A stretch of 48,539 nucleotides of DNA from assembly GCA_037447655.1 (NCBI GenBank), contig JBBHKE010002759.1, positions 5,644-54,182 of the forward strand. The letters run 5' to 3'. Of this stretch, positions 22,180-34,400 are shown piece after piece (position 1 is the first letter of the stretch; every line of letters begins with the position of its first letter). Both the position numbers and the translations under genes were made by a program. This stretch comes from Zygnema cylindricum (taxonomy: Eukaryota > Streptophyta > Zygnematophyceae > Zygnematales > Zygnemataceae). Under the pieces are notes generated by a model, which made no database searches, was not told the origin of the DNA, and was given only the letters and a program-made list of their open reading frames with translations.

Positions 22180-23223
22180 GATCCGAGCAGACCGATTCAC
22201 ATTTAGACAACCGCCAAGTTTCTGTTTCCACACTCACATTGCAATTACCAGGTCACGTGGACCAATTTCACGAGTTGTGTGTATGGTAAGGTCGAGGAGT
22301 GTACATTCCTTTGAGAGTAGAAAAGCGGGAAAATACTTAGAAAATTGAGAAATTTATATTGGTAGTCGTTATTAGTGTGAATTATTTTTAGGTAAACGCT
22401 AATTTGTTGTAATATCACTCCTTTGCTTTTTTGTGTCGCAAAAAAAAAATAGCATTAATATTAGTTCGGTGCTGAACGCCAAGTTGTGTGCCAACTTTGT
22501 GGCGTCTAACTTGAGATAACATCAATACTATTTCAAGTACAAGTGTACTGCCTTGACAACATTTGTTGAGATACCTACTTGTGGGGCTTGTGAATAGTAT
22601 TGAACATATTAATAAGAGTAAAGTTTACTATCATTTTTCTCTTTTCTCTAGCTTATCTCCCTTGTCTTTTTTCTCTCCCTCCTCTTTTTTCTCACTTTCA
22701 CCTTCCTCCCCCTCTTCTCATTTGTTCTCTCCCTCTTGTTCCTCTCAAGAACAAATAGGACTCTAAAATTAGTGTAGAGAACAACAAGTAGTGTAGAATG
22801 CTTTAAGTGTACTTCAACAATAAATAATTACAAGTAATCATGAATAATAATAAAAGATAATAAGACGAATGAATAAAACATTTTGAGTAGTAGTAATAAT
22901 AAAAATAACGTATGAAGTATGCATATGAATACAAAAGTGTGTGTATATATAACGATCCACTAACAATGAAAGAGAAAGAAACAAAATTTGATAATCGATA
23001 AAACATTTTTAGTGTTAATTAACAATATAAACAATATTGAAAGATAGTAATTAATGACAAAAACTATGAAAAAGCAGTAATAACCAGCAAAAAATATAAT
23101 CATAAAAATGAAAAAAACCAAAAATAACGACAACAATGCATAATAATAATAGTTAATCATAAATTATACTAAAAGACAATAAAATATAAAAAAAATCATG
23201 ATTAATAAATTAAAAAAATGATA
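22180..23223. other. AT-rich intergenic sequence
   Basis: Contains a CT-rich stretch at 22630-22745 and simple AATAATAA-rich sequence from 22800. No gene is seen. Confidence 0.6.
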
Positions 23224-23228
23224 AATAG

Positions 23229-24268
23229 TGTAATTCTGTATCCTCCATTTGACTACAAAATTCAGAAAGCCTCTAGGTAGTTTTTAACTAACCCACTTTC
23301 AACTACAACCACTACTGTCCCAGCAGACAAATTGACAATCTAACTCCATGTCCATCTGTGTGCAGTCTAGACTCCCTGTTTGCAGTCTAGACCCCCCCGA
23401 CCCCCGAGTTCGCAGGAAAAAGAATCACAGAAAACTACCAACCAGCCGATAAGTTATGGGGTGGAAAAGATGCCTATTTTACACAAACCCTCTAGGGGAG
23501 AGGTGATTGTTTCACTAAACTTCATTAGGTCCTAATTCTCTCTAATAACTCCTATCTACTGAAGTATGTACCAATCATATTAGTATACCGCACCAGAAAG
23601 TACTACTGTCAGTGTACCTTTTGTACGGCCTATGTACGACAAGGCTACTACGTGGACGCGTGCCCTCTCTTTACTCGTTTGTAGGTTCCTCAGAATTCTC
23701 GCGACCAAATGTGATCTCTCCACGTGGCGGCAGGTCATGCCACGTCACAAAAAGCCAAAGTGACCACTCCAGGATCTAAGCGATGATGTGCGCCAATGGA
23801 TAAAAACAAAAATGCAATCTCAGCCGTCGAAACAAATGTCCGATTCATTTGTTTCATGCGGAATCATGTTCGCACCATATTAAATTAGTTCTATGTCTTA
23901 CATTCATATTTTTATTAATCAGTTTAGAAGACGTAACACACTTTAAATAGGAATCACACCCTCTCTAATCTAGCGAACTTTGACGACATCTATGACAGAC
24001 TGGTTAGAGCGGACCGCTATGCCACGCTCTGCCGGTCGAGGGTTCAAGTCTTGCCGGACTCAACATTTTGTTGAGAGTGACCTAAAGTGACTCTTTAGTC
24101 CTACCTAGTGGAGCTAAGGCAGCCAAGGCTCCACTACTCTCTCTCTTCTTCAGTGACTACAACAAGTATGAGGGATAAAGAGAGAGGTGGAGGCAGACTA
24201 CCTCCGTTTTATATTTTCTTTTTCTACTCAACAATTCAGACCTAGAAAATACTTCACAAATTTCAACA
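23229..24268 (-). repeat. 3' LTR of the deleted copia element
   Basis: 1040 bp, starting TGTAATTCTG and ending TTTCAACA on the plus strand. It is followed by a degraded polypurine tract (complement of CTACTCTTATTTC). It contains the antisense tRNA-like module at 24001-24069 and a short internal repeat of GCAGTCTAGAC near 23370. Confidence 0.9.
24001..24069 (+). promoter_or_regulatory. tRNA-like Pol III module in LTR (antisense to element)
   Basis: A-box-like TGGTTAGAGCGG (24001-24012) and B-box-like GGTTCAAGTCT (24041-24051) are followed by TTTT at 24066. Sequence around the A box forms an AGAGCG/CGCTCT stem. The acceptor stem is not complementary, so it is not a tRNA gene. Confidence 0.55.
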
Positions 24269-24293
24269 CTACTCTTATTTCTTAATCTAATTT

Positions 24294-24700
24294 TTATTTC
24301 AACACACATTTTTCCCTACAATATTTTAACTTGGGAAAAGGCACAGGTTTGGTCATCATGTCAGCCACCATTTCTTCATCAGACCTATACACAAGATTCA
24401 CAATTTTGTTTTCAACATTTTCCCTCGCGAAACTCAATCTTATGTCCATATGTTTAGCTTTGAAATGATGTTTTGGATTGGTTGCAATTGCAATGCCAAC
24501 CTGATTTTCACAAAAGAATTCATGTACTCCCTCCTTCATATAACCCAGTTCTTGTAACAAAGACTTGACCCACATCAACTCTTTCACAGCAGAACAAAAG
24601 GCCATTTACTCAGCCTCAAGAGTAGACTGAGCAACCACCTTTTGTTGCTTCCTGCTCTAACAGCAAGCCCCTTCCCCCACATACAACACATACCCAAAAG
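24294..24700 (-). pseudogene. copia RNase H remnant
   Basis: The minus-strand frame shows SAVKELMWVKSLLQELGY, then the conserved HFKAKHMDIR and MVADMMTKPVP motifs of the copia RNase H C-terminus. A TAG sits where the family has the Trp of the SxWSSKKQ motif (near 24658), as in the 35.9-kb element. The ORF ends with a stop at 24294. Confidence 0.85.
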
Positions 24701-24864
24701 TGTATCTTCTCATAGGTGCATCCCGATAACTGGCATCACTCCAAGTAGTGATATCTGTGTGCTTCCCTCCCAAATGCACCCATAACTCTCTGGTTCCCAC
24801 CTGATATCTCATGACTCTGTTGGCTGCCTCCCAGTCTTTCTTTCTAGGATCATTAAGCCTCCTA

Positions 24865-25840
24865 CTAAGTACTCCAACTGCTGCCGCTATGTTTGACCTG
24901 GTACTGCCTGTAAGGGATAGACTTCATAAACTCTCTCTCTTCTACATTGTTTTGATCATCTAAGATTATCACTCCTTCTTCTACACTCCCATCACTTACT
25001 TTCTTCAAGTCCATGGGAGTAGTACAACTGTTTTCCTTTTCCATTTGGAATTTCTCAAGCATATTACCTATTGTTTTTTTTCTGAGTATGTCTAATGATC
25101 CTTTTCTCCCTATATCTCTCCATTTGGATTCCCAAAATATATCTTGCTTCCCCTAAATCTTTCATGTCAAACCTGCTTTCAAGATCTTTCTTTAATCTAT
25201 TGATATTTTCTAAAGACTTACGTAACACCTGCAGATTATCCACTAAATTGCAATTAAAATCACACCATTCTCATATTCAAGCATTTAGATAGAATGTTCA
25301 GAGTTGATCCAGATATATTCCCAAACCATTAAAAATCTCATCTAGTTTCTTGTTCCACTGTTGGGGATCCTGCTTAAGTCTATCTAAGGACTGTATGAGC
25401 CTACAAACTTTGCCTTATTCCCTACTCTCCACGAATCCCTCTAGTTGTTGCATGAAGATTTCTTCCTCTAACTCACCATTGAGGAAGGCGGTTTTAATGT
25501 ACATCTGATGTATCTCCATGTCTTCTGCTGCCGCTAGACTGAGGAGAATTCTTACTGATGAAAACCGAACAACTGGGGCAAAAGTCTCCTTATAAAGAAT
25601 CCCCTTCTTTTGGATAAACCCCTTTGCTACCAAACAAGCCTTATATCTTTCAATGGTATTATCTGGGTTCAGTTTAAGATTAAATACCCATTCACAGCCA
25701 TTAGGTTTTTTGTCCAGAGGACATTCCGCTAGTTCCCAAGTATTTGCTTCCATGATGGAAGCCATCTCATCTTTTATGGTTCTAATCCATCTTTCTTTTC
25801 TAGGTTGTTCACTACCTTCAAGTATGACGAGGCTCATCAA
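24865..25840 (-). pseudogene. copia reverse transcriptase remnant
   Basis: The frame from 25840 reads MEANTWELAECPLDKKPNGC, the KACLVAKGF block, SVRILLSLAAAEDMEIHQ and KTAFLNGELEEEIFMQ, all typical of copia RT. The catalytic YVDD box is destroyed at about 25235-25250, where a base is missing and IAI is followed by a stop. A further broken stretch with LEKFQMEKENSCTTPMDL runs to 24865. Confidence 0.88.
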
Positions 25841-25849
25841 GATGAGATA

Positions 25850-26926
25850 GGTTAGTTACCACATGAGCAGCCTGCTTCTCTTGTATCTTTTTGCTGCTCC
25901 TTCTCCCTCCCTCAAACTTTGAAGCTGGAATGGGGGGAAGTCTTGGGTTTCCCCTTACTCTGTCATCTCCTCCCCTATTCTTGGAAGCCGGTTCCGATTC
26001 CTCTTCTTTTGTCTCCACAAAGTCCATAGGAAAATGTGAGGTGTCCAGTGGGTCTTTTGTATCTTAGATCTCCCTTGAATCTGCAATTATTGTCTCACTC
26101 ATGTCCTCTTTGAGGAAAACAGAGTTTTCATCACTTTCATACTCAAAATTGATTCTTATCTTCTTTGTATATTTTAAAGGATCAACTGACTTTCCGTCAT
26201 CCATGACGACTAGGTGTTTGACCAGAATGATATCTTGCTTTGCTAAGTCATAGACTTTATATCCCTTGAAATCCTCATCATATCCCACAAAGTATCCAGG
26301 TTTTCCCTTTGTTTCCAGCTTCCAGTTTTTCTTATCCGTATCTAGACTCTAAACTTGGCTACCGAATACTTTAAGGTGAGAGGTATCTGGATTCCTTCCA
26401 ACCCATCTCGCATAAGGAGTCATTCCTTTTACGACTGAGGTAAGGACTCTATTTTTAATGTAGTTGGCACACTTCATGGCTTGTGCCCAAAATCTCTTTC
26501 CTATTTTCTTGTCGGCGAACATACTGCATACAATTTCCCCTAGTGTTGGGTTCAACCTCTCAGCTACCCCATTTTGTTCAGGGTTATGTGAAACAATTTT
26601 CTGGTGTTAAACTCCCTCATCTCTCAAGTATTCCTCAAGCTGGTTAGTTGTATATTCTCCCCCATTATCATTACTTATTCTTTTAATGGGGGTTCCATGC
26701 AACTTCTCACTCCAAGCTTTATATCCTTTAAAGTGAGTTGGTGTTTCAGACTTTGTTTTAAGAAATAAACTCTAGAGTATCTAGACTAGTCATCTGTAAT
26801 TGTCAACATATACCTCTTCCCTCCAAGTGAAGGTACCCTTGCTTGACCCTATGTATTTGTGTTGATCAGTTCTATTACCTTTTTTCCCCTATATGTGGCA
26901 GCTTTAGGAAAAGGAAATTTGTGAGC
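25850..26926 (-). pseudogene. copia integrase C-terminal half
   Basis: From 26555 leftwards the frame reads SMFADKKIGKRFWAQAMKCA, YIKNRVLTSVVKGMTPY and HLKVFGSQV, then GYDEDFKGYKVYDL. Upstream, between 26560 and 26800, the complement of ...CCCCATTATCATTACTTAT keeps the DNGGEY region in broken form. The GAG-pre-integrase region is cut off at 26926 by the deletion. Confidence 0.85.
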
Positions 26927-26927
26927 C

Positions 26928-27548
26928 AGGCTATTATGTGGACGTGTGTCCTCTTTTTACTCGTCCGTAGGTTCCTCAGTATTCCCGCGACCAAATGTGA
27001 TCTCTCCACGTGGCGTAAGGTCATGCCACGTCACAAAAAGCCAAAGTGACCACTCCAAGATCTTGGCGATGATGTGCGCCGTTGTATAAAAACCAAAATG
27101 TAATCTTAGTCGTTGAAACAAATGTTTCATTCATTTGTTTTGTGCGGAATCATATTCGCACCGTTTTAAATTAGTTCTATGACTTTACATTCATTTTTTT
27201 CGTTAATCGGTTTAGAAGACGTAGCACACTCTAAATAGGAATCACACCTTTTGTAATCTAGCGAACTTCTATGACAGACTGGTTAGAGCGGACGGCTATG
27301 GCACGCTCTGCCGGTCGGTGGTTCGAGTCCTGTCAGAATCAAAATTTTGTTGAGAGTGATTAAAGTCACTTTTTAGTCCTGCCTAGTGGAGCTGAGGCAG
27401 CCATGGCTCCACTACTCTCTCTCTCTCCTTCACTGATTACAACAAGTATGGGGGATAGTGAGAGGGGTGGAAGCAGACTGCGTGCGCTTTCCCTTTTTTT
27501 TTTCTACTCAACAATTCATACCTAGAAAATACTTAACAAATTTCAACA
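26928..27548 (-). repeat. truncated 5' LTR of the deleted copia element
   Basis: Matches the 3' LTR from its AGGCTACTACGTGGACG region to the end TTTCAACA. About the first 400 bp (plus-strand order) are lost at the deletion junction. Confidence 0.9.
27280..27348 (+). promoter_or_regulatory. tRNA-like Pol III module in LTR, best B box
   Basis: A box TGGTTAGAGCGG (27280-27291), B box GGTTCGAGTCC (27320-27330, a full consensus match) and TTTT at 27345-27348. The spacing of about 40 bp is within the tRNA range. It is antisense to the copia element. Confidence 0.6.
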
Positions 27549-27553
27549 AATAG

Positions 27554-28784
27554 CACATGTTTGTCATTATAACCACTTAAAAGCAAAATAATGTTAAAAA
27601 TTTATAATTTTAGTTAGGTAAAGTTTTAGAGAGAATGTTCAATTTTTTCTTTTTAAATGGGGATTAAAAGCACTTTTTTCCTTAGTTTGACGTCGTCATT
27701 TAAGATTTTGATTCTTTTTAAGAATTCAATTTAACAGTACACTTTTTCTCTGCATACGAAGTTGCAAGTTTCATATAAAAATTTTAATTTATTAATGCTT
27801 ATTGCATTTGAGGGCTTTGGTTTTTGATTCAGTGCTTTAACTGATGCTTTAAAAATGACGTACACACGTTTAAAAAACAATAGAAAAACATAATTAAAAC
27901 GTTTCATAAACACTTGAATAAAGTGAAACGATATTTGTAGAAAAAATATAATTGAGCTTTTGACGTAAAAGCTATACCATGAATCCTCCAAATGATTTGT
28001 CTACTACGATACTTTTACTTAAAAGTTTTCTTGTACTATCAAGTAGTCATTCATGATTTTGTTTCGCATGTATTTCCTTTATATTCTATATTGTCATCCG
28101 ATTTTTGTCTCAAGGTGGATAACAACAGAATATAGTGTTGTTTTCTTACTGTCGCTCTATTTTGGCATTCCGCATCGTAATATAATTTGCTTACGTATTA
28201 AAAGACTGAAGGTAAACATTACTCCATCGTCATTTGGGATATTGTTGTTGATCACGATCACTACTCGAACGCGCATATATAAACACATCAAAATAAAACG
28301 TAGAGACTAGTGTAATAAAATAAAAAAGGGTCGAGCCCACGCCATTCAACACATATTTTTTAATTCAAACTTAATACAATTAAAATTATAGAAATCGGGG
28401 AAATTTTACTTGGAGGTGTCTTTGATAAATATCGTTAAAAGGATTATATTGGAGGATACTCTTGAAACTATCGTCACACAATGAAAAATTAACACAAACA
28501 AACAAGCAAAACTTTGCAGAACAAAACATCAGAAAATTGCCAAACAAAGTTTTTTGACTAACCTAAAACGTTATAAGCAATTAAAATAACGACAGCTTTT
28601 TGAATTCAAAGCCATGCCTACAACGGGCATATGAATCTCCCAAATCATCTATCTACTCAAATGCTTATAAGTATGTTTAAGGTTTCTTCGTCTCCGTTTG
28701 TTGGGTTGTCCAACCGGTATTGGTTCCAACAAAAACTTATATTTCTTTCACGTTCAAATTCTCACTTCCTCAACAAAAGACGTG
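27554..28784. other. no recognisable gene
   Basis: AT-rich single-copy sequence with short ORFs only (27731-27991 and 28053-28310). No domain is recognised. Confidence 0.55.
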
Positions 28785-29161
28785 CACGAGGAGGTGGAGA
28801 TTTTGTAGGAGGTAAGGCACGAGGGGATCAACGAGGTGGAGATTTTGAAGGAGGTAAGGGAGGAGGGATCGACGAGGAGGTGGAGATTGTGAAGGAGGTA
28901 AGGGAGGAGGGGATCGACGAGGAGGTGAAGATTTTGAAGGAGGTAAGGGAGGAGGGGATCGACGAGGAGGTGGAGATTTTGAAGGAGGTAAGGGAGGAGG
29001 GGATCGACGCAGAGGTGGAGGCTTTGAAGGATGTGAGGTTGGAGGGTGGAGACGATGTGGGGATTTTGAAGGAGGCGAGGGAGGAGTGAGACGAGGAGGT
29101 GGGGATTTTGAAGGAGGAGAAGGAAAATGAGAGGAATGAGGAGGCGGTTGTGGCTTCACCA
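28785..29161 (-). CDS. proline-rich repeat ORF, possible exon (45-bp minisatellite)
   Basis: A tandem array with a 45-bp period, GGAGGTGGAGATTTTGAAGG at its core. On the minus strand it reads a 15-residue unit, PPPLPPSKSPPPRRS, in an ORF running to 28770. This is the composition of plant extensin-like or hydroxyproline-rich wall proteins. A plausible acceptor (GGTTTTGTAG) lies at 29162-29163, directly upstream of VKPQPPPHSSHFPSPP. The plus strand also has an open frame through the repeat (EVREEGIDEEVEILK), which reads as a charged helix, so strand choice is not certain. There is no signal peptide in view. Confidence 0.35.
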
Positions 29162-30726
29162 CTACAAAACCATTTAGAGAAGAGTATTTGATGTAAGTCA
29201 TATCAAGTAACCGTTTTTTTTCTCGTTCTACAAAGCTTCTCAATATTTTTGACTAAATCAGGTTAAAAATGCGATTGGTTGTCTTCCTACGAAATTTGGA
29301 AAAAGGCAATTTTTGCATGTTTATTAAATAAAGTGGAACATTTTGGACAAAAGAACACCAAAAAATCCAAAAGAAATTACAAGACCATAATGAAACAAAA
29401 AATATATAGAGACTAATAAAAACGGATAAAATGGGATACGAATTGATCCGGGGAACATTTGTTCAATAAAGGGTACAAAATCGCAACAATTGTAGCAACT
29501 AGTAGACAATTGACTACTACATTTGGAGAAAGAAATGGCAATCACCAAAAATCCCAAATATTCGGCACACAATGAAATTGTTTGAACTATTTCCTATTCT
29601 CTTTATTTTTAATGCAATAGCAACGATAACTTCAAACTTTCATCACCACGTTGGTTGTTGAATATTTTCCTGCCCTAATACTTGCAACAACGGTGAGGCA
29701 ACATCCATTTAGCAACAATATTGCAAATATCGATTCGCAAAAATATATTCGGCAATACAATTTGATTCTAATAACTGTAAGTCTTTCCATCAATAAATTA
29801 TCCAAAAGTCGGGTCTTAGCTTCTTGTTGTTATTGATATTGCTATTATTATACATGAACAAGGGAAGCCCAAAGGTTTTGTATCTAACAAAAACTACGAA
29901 AAAAACCTATTCCACTGTTCATCGAAACAATAAATTAGCCTCAAAATAAACTAGCCTCAATAGACAATAAGAACAGCAACCACAACAACAACAAAAACGA
30001 TACCAAAAATTAAACCAAGAAAACGTTGTATTTGTAAAAGTAGATTCCCAAAGTTCTACGGAGTAAATGGTCTTTCTCTCTTAATTCTTTAATGATTATC
30101 AACAAACTACACATTTGAGTTGTTAATAAGAAAAGGAAAACCAATATGATTTTTTTCAAACAAGAATTTGGTAATTTGTTATTCAATCCTAAACAAAAAA
30201 GGTACCAACAACCATTGAAGCAAAAAAATCAAAACACAAGAACACTTCCAACAATTATAAATGCCTGCTGATTTTCCAAGCCATTTTTAGCATTTAGCGC
30301 CCTTCAAAGTTTTGGTAGGTCTCTCTCTTGCTCTCTCACCCCCCTCAGACAGTCTTCCTTCCACTATCTCCACACAACCCCCTCCTCTCCCCTCTATCCT
30401 GCCCCTCTTCCTCCTCCACCTCCTTCTCCTCCACTGTTTTTAGGTAGTCCAAATGACACTAGAGACATCATTTTTTTAGGTGGTATTACAACTCTTTCCA
30501 AATCGTGTCACCAGAACAAAACAAAAAAAATATTAATTGTAATGCTATTTAGTCTTCAAAGGTGCAAACAAACTAGGACCGGATTAGTATTATGAACTCA
30601 AATAGCACAATTCCAAAAGGATGGTGGCTAGCCCATCTCGACCAAAAAACCTTCATTTCTTTGATATTAAGTAACAACAAACGTTACCAAATGATTTTTT
30701 TATTCGCAAGTTTTGAGGTGTTCTCC
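29162..30726. other. no recognisable gene
   Basis: AT-rich sequence with a CT-rich patch at 30310-30440. No domain or repeat of note. Confidence 0.55.
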
Positions 30727-30982
30727 TATTGACCGTCTGAATGCTTTCCAACTCCTGGAGGATGTTTTCCGACTCCAAGAGGATGTTTTCCGACTCTAGG
30801 AGTATGTTTTCCAACTCCTGGAGGATGTTTTCCAACTCCACGAGGATGTTTTCCAACTCCAGGAGGATGCTTTCCAACTCCAGGAGGATGTTTTCCAACT
30901 CCTGGAGGATGTTTCCCAGCTCCGGGAGGATGCTTTCCGACACCCAGAGGGTGTTTCCCAACGCCTGGAGGATGTCGCCCTC
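30727..30982 (-). CDS. 21-bp minisatellite, possible GKHPPGV-repeat exon
   Basis: About eleven units of 21 bp (GGAGGATGTTTTCCAACTCC core). On the minus strand an acceptor, CACAATTTTCTACAG, lies immediately before the repeat at 30983-30984. The open frame reads GKHPPGV heptads ending HSDGQ and a stop. A second minus frame (ENILLELE heptads) is also open, as is a plus frame (SRRMFSN). The Pro-Gly-His frame resembles repeat wall proteins, but nothing shows it is expressed. Confidence 0.35.
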
Positions 30983-30984
30983 CT

Positions 30985-33691
30985 GTAGAAAATTGTGAAT
31001 AATGTTTAATAAATGAGTCATTTAAAAAATACAAAACGTTCAAAAGACGGCATTCAAAAAGATACAAAATAAAATACTTGGAGAAGTGATTACGCCCATC
31101 TTTCCAAGGTAAAATGACCTGTAAAACACCTTGTTCTTTACCAAAAAGAATGAATGTACTGAACAAGCTTGTGAATGAAATGCAGTTTCTCGAATGATGA
31201 TTTGCACCAATTTATTTAATCAAAATGCCCAACTAGAAAGGCAAATTGCACAAAGAGAATGTAACCATTTCAAAAAGAATTAATTCTGTAGGATCATAAT
31301 AGACAGACCAATGGTATCCCAATAATACACTTTTTGCAAAAAGGATCGTATGTTTTTATTTTAATGAAGAATTGGAATTTGGTCTAAGTGCCTATTAGAC
31401 ATGGCCGTATTCGTTTTATTGGCAAATACACATTGCGTATAATTGGCACCGTAAAATCGTATTCAGCTTAGATTTGAAACACAACCAAAAACAAACCCAC
31501 ACGATGTATGCCGAGAAACACGTGGGCCGGAGGAATTGTGTACACTCCCCTCCTGATTTGTATGGACCATCATAAGTATGGACCATGTCTAATTTAGACA
31601 TGGATTTTTGGCACCCAGCTAACAAATTTTACAGATTACCACAATTGTTGACCTAAGGTGGCCAAGAGCACCCAGATAGGCACATAATTTTTGTGCGCAA
31701 TATAGCATAGACCATATATTGTCATCCACAATACAGGTTCATCTATAATTGTTTAATTACGGTGATAGAACAGTGAACCTAAAAGGGATGTCTTGACACT
31801 AGAGTTAGAAGTAAATGAACCGAAAAATTATGTTCAGTCTAAAAATCGGTCCGTGGTATACCTTTGAATAGCCCTCAAGATTGACAAGAAAAGTCCAAAA
31901 TCTTTTGGCATTGAAGAAGACACACAAAAGTACCGGTCGCAGACTTTCGAAGTACCTAAACTAATATGTGGACAAAGAATTTGATTGCGTAAAAAAGTGA
32001 TATTTTAGCAGGTACAAAATATACGAAATTGTGATCCAACACAAAATAAAAACAACTGAGAATTATTGAAAAATTCAATAGAGCTTCAAAGTCTAAACAA
32101 AAAAAACAAGAACAATTTTGGCATATTTGTAATACTGGATTTGTTTTTGTGTGTGATGTGCCGGAAATCGAGCCTGAATTTTTTTTTCCTCACCTGCAGA
32201 AGTGAAACGTCGTTTTGCGTGAAACATTTAACCTTTTTCTAGTACTGTTTGGGGAACTTATGATAACACTTGAGTTTGCAACCGTCAAAGTATATAATTT
32301 CGCATGTAACGACAAATATTGTGGCTGTCCTAGACAAAAAGTTGGACAGGCATGACTCCTTGAGTCAACGTTACGCCACAGAGTCTAACTACCAAACCGT
32401 AAACGACAAGTTCTGTATTTTAGAGTGCTGAGAAGTAGATTGACGTACGAGAAGTATCATTTTTTGGACTTTAGTGGTACAAACTTACAAGTTATTTGAA
32501 AAGGCGTGTCGAATTTTTTGGCCTTTTCAGTCGGATGGGTCCGTTTCCAACCCTAGAGTTAATAGTGAGAATTCGTTGGCCTACGAACTAGTTTTTGACA
32601 CGGGACATGTAAAATATACTTGTTGATTCATCTCCAAACATATGTCTCACCAATAGATGTGGTGGTATTTTTTCTTTTAACATACTTACGAAAACGTCCA
32701 AAAAATAATGCAAAAATAAGACAAAATTATCATTCTTTAAATATTGTACAGAGACGACCTATAATAATTTCCAAACCAATTTTCTGAGTAGCTAAAAATT
32801 TAGTATATACATATAAACATTACATATAATATATATACATTTTATATGTCGGATATATAAATATACATCTATACACATACGTATATTAAAACATGTACTC
32901 AACAATCTGCTAGTCTTAGAAGATCATGACCTCCAAGGGGGCCTAAAACAAGAAAAAATAAACACACAACTTATCGTCAAGTTCAACAGAAAACCTGATT
33001 TTGGCTGATGATTTTTTCTTATTCATCAACTGTGCATCTTTAGGGGTTCATCTGAGTCAAAAATTAACATTAACATTTATTTTTCTCTTTACCACTATTT
33101 TTGTGTATCATTAAGGTTTTGTTTTTGAAAGAACTCACTCAATTTCCTTGGCGGTGGGGCTGATACTGAATCCCAAAAATCAAACACATCAAAGAATCGA
33201 TACATAAAGTGAGTTAAAATGGAAACATCGCAAAGCATCTTGATTCAAATCGAGAAACGTCAATACAAAATCAAATTTTAAAATAAATTTCATCTCTACC
33301 ACAACTTATTCTTTCCTATGGTTTTGAACTAGCAACAAACGATCTTGGAAAATAAACCGATACTTAGACGTTCTAACTCTCATATGGGAAACGAGCAGAA
33401 AACAAGTCAAAATCAAAAGACCAACACGGCTCATTCTGATGACGTTTATTACTAGCTTAGCTACAAAATAAAAAGCCATTAATTGTTCCCAACAAAAAAT
33501 ATGTATGATTTTACATTAATTAACATAACTCACCTTTTTTGTTACTGTTTTTGTATGCTTTTCACAAATAGCAATAGAAGAGCCTGGAGTTATTCTTCAA
33601 AATGGGTTTTTTAACACATACATTTTGTGTCTAAATATTGTTTTCATTGTAGAAAGAAAAAACAAAAAAAACAAAATTCTTTGACGTTATA
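30985..33691. other. AT-rich unassigned sequence
   Basis: About 2.7 kb with no gene recognised. A TATATA/CATATA-rich patch lies at 32800-32890. Confidence 0.55.
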
Positions 33692-33890
33692 TTTTAAACA
33701 TTGATTCTTTTTCAAACAACTGAATTTCATTAAAAAATGCTACTTTAAGCTAGAGGTACCATAAGCTTGTATTTGTGGTAGTCTGTTAAAAATAGGTTTA
33801 TTGTTAAAGTTTCAATTTCATGCAAAGATTATACCCATTGAAAGAATACGCATGTTTAATCAGTTCATATGCAATTAACAACAAGAAAAT
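33692..33890 (+). repeat. ~200-bp direct repeat, copy 1
   Basis: Matches 34201-34400. Shared words include AACATTGATTCTTTTTCAAA, GTACCATAAGCTTGTATT and GAAAGAATAC. The offset is about 509 bp, with the G-rich segment 33955-34175 between the copies. Confidence 0.85.
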
Positions 33891-33954
33891 TTCTAATCTT
33901 TTATTATTTTCTCTATTTTCCGAATCGAGTGATCTACACGATAAATAGACAGAA

Positions 33955-34175
33955 GTGCGAGAAAACCTGGAAGAGGTGTCGGAGAGATGGGAGGAGGACG
34001 CACTGGAGGCAAAGGAGGAGGCTGGACCACTGGAATGGAAGGATTTAGCCAAAAGCAAGGAGGAATATTTAGGACAGCATCTAAAGAAAATTTTCGAGAG
34101 GGATTTGGGAGAGGATTTTGGCGCGGTTTTGGGGGGGTGTTTTGGAGGGGAAGGGAGGGGATATTTGTTTTATGA
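33955..34175 (-). CDS. proline-rich or glycine-rich ORF segment
   Basis: The strand is ambiguous. The minus strand reads NTPPKPRQNPLPNPSRK, then VQPPPLPPVRPPPISPTPLP. The plus strand reads a glycine-rich ORF, MGGGRTGGKGGGW...FGRGFWRGFGG. The composition is like plant structural proteins. It lies between two direct repeats and has no clear splice or start signals. Confidence 0.25.
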
Positions 34176-34200
34176 CACGACTGGTTTAGTGCAATGCGTT

Positions 34201-34400
34201 TTAAACATTGATTCTTTTTCAAACAATTTAATTTCATTAAGAAAGGTTATGTTAAAGTAGAGGTACCATAAGCTTGTATTGGCGGTTGTTTATTGGAAAA
34301 GCCTAGGTTTATTGTCAAAGTTTCAGTTTTATGCGGAAATTATACTCCTTGAAAGAATACACGTGTATTCAATTCAATTTCGATTAACAATAAAAAAAAT
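34201..34400 (+). repeat. ~200-bp direct repeat, copy 2
   Basis: The partner of 33692-33890. The pair suggests a local tandem duplication with a period of about 509 bp. Confidence 0.85.

Larger units (their letters stand above)
23229..27548 (-). mobile_element. Ty1/copia retrotransposon, internally deleted, minus strand
   Basis: A TG...CA-bounded element flanked by perfect AATAG duplications (23224-23228 and 27549-27553). The left 1040-bp LTR is the 3' LTR. Then follow RNase H, reverse transcriptase and integrase remnants on the minus strand. At 26927/26928 integrase sequence (complement of TATATGTGGCAGC...GTGAGCC) jumps straight into the middle of the 5' LTR. Protease, gag, the primer-binding site and about 400 bp of the 5' LTR are therefore missing. 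It is related to, but clearly diverged from, the element at 34859-41253. The coding parts are full of stops and shifts. Confidence 0.92.
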
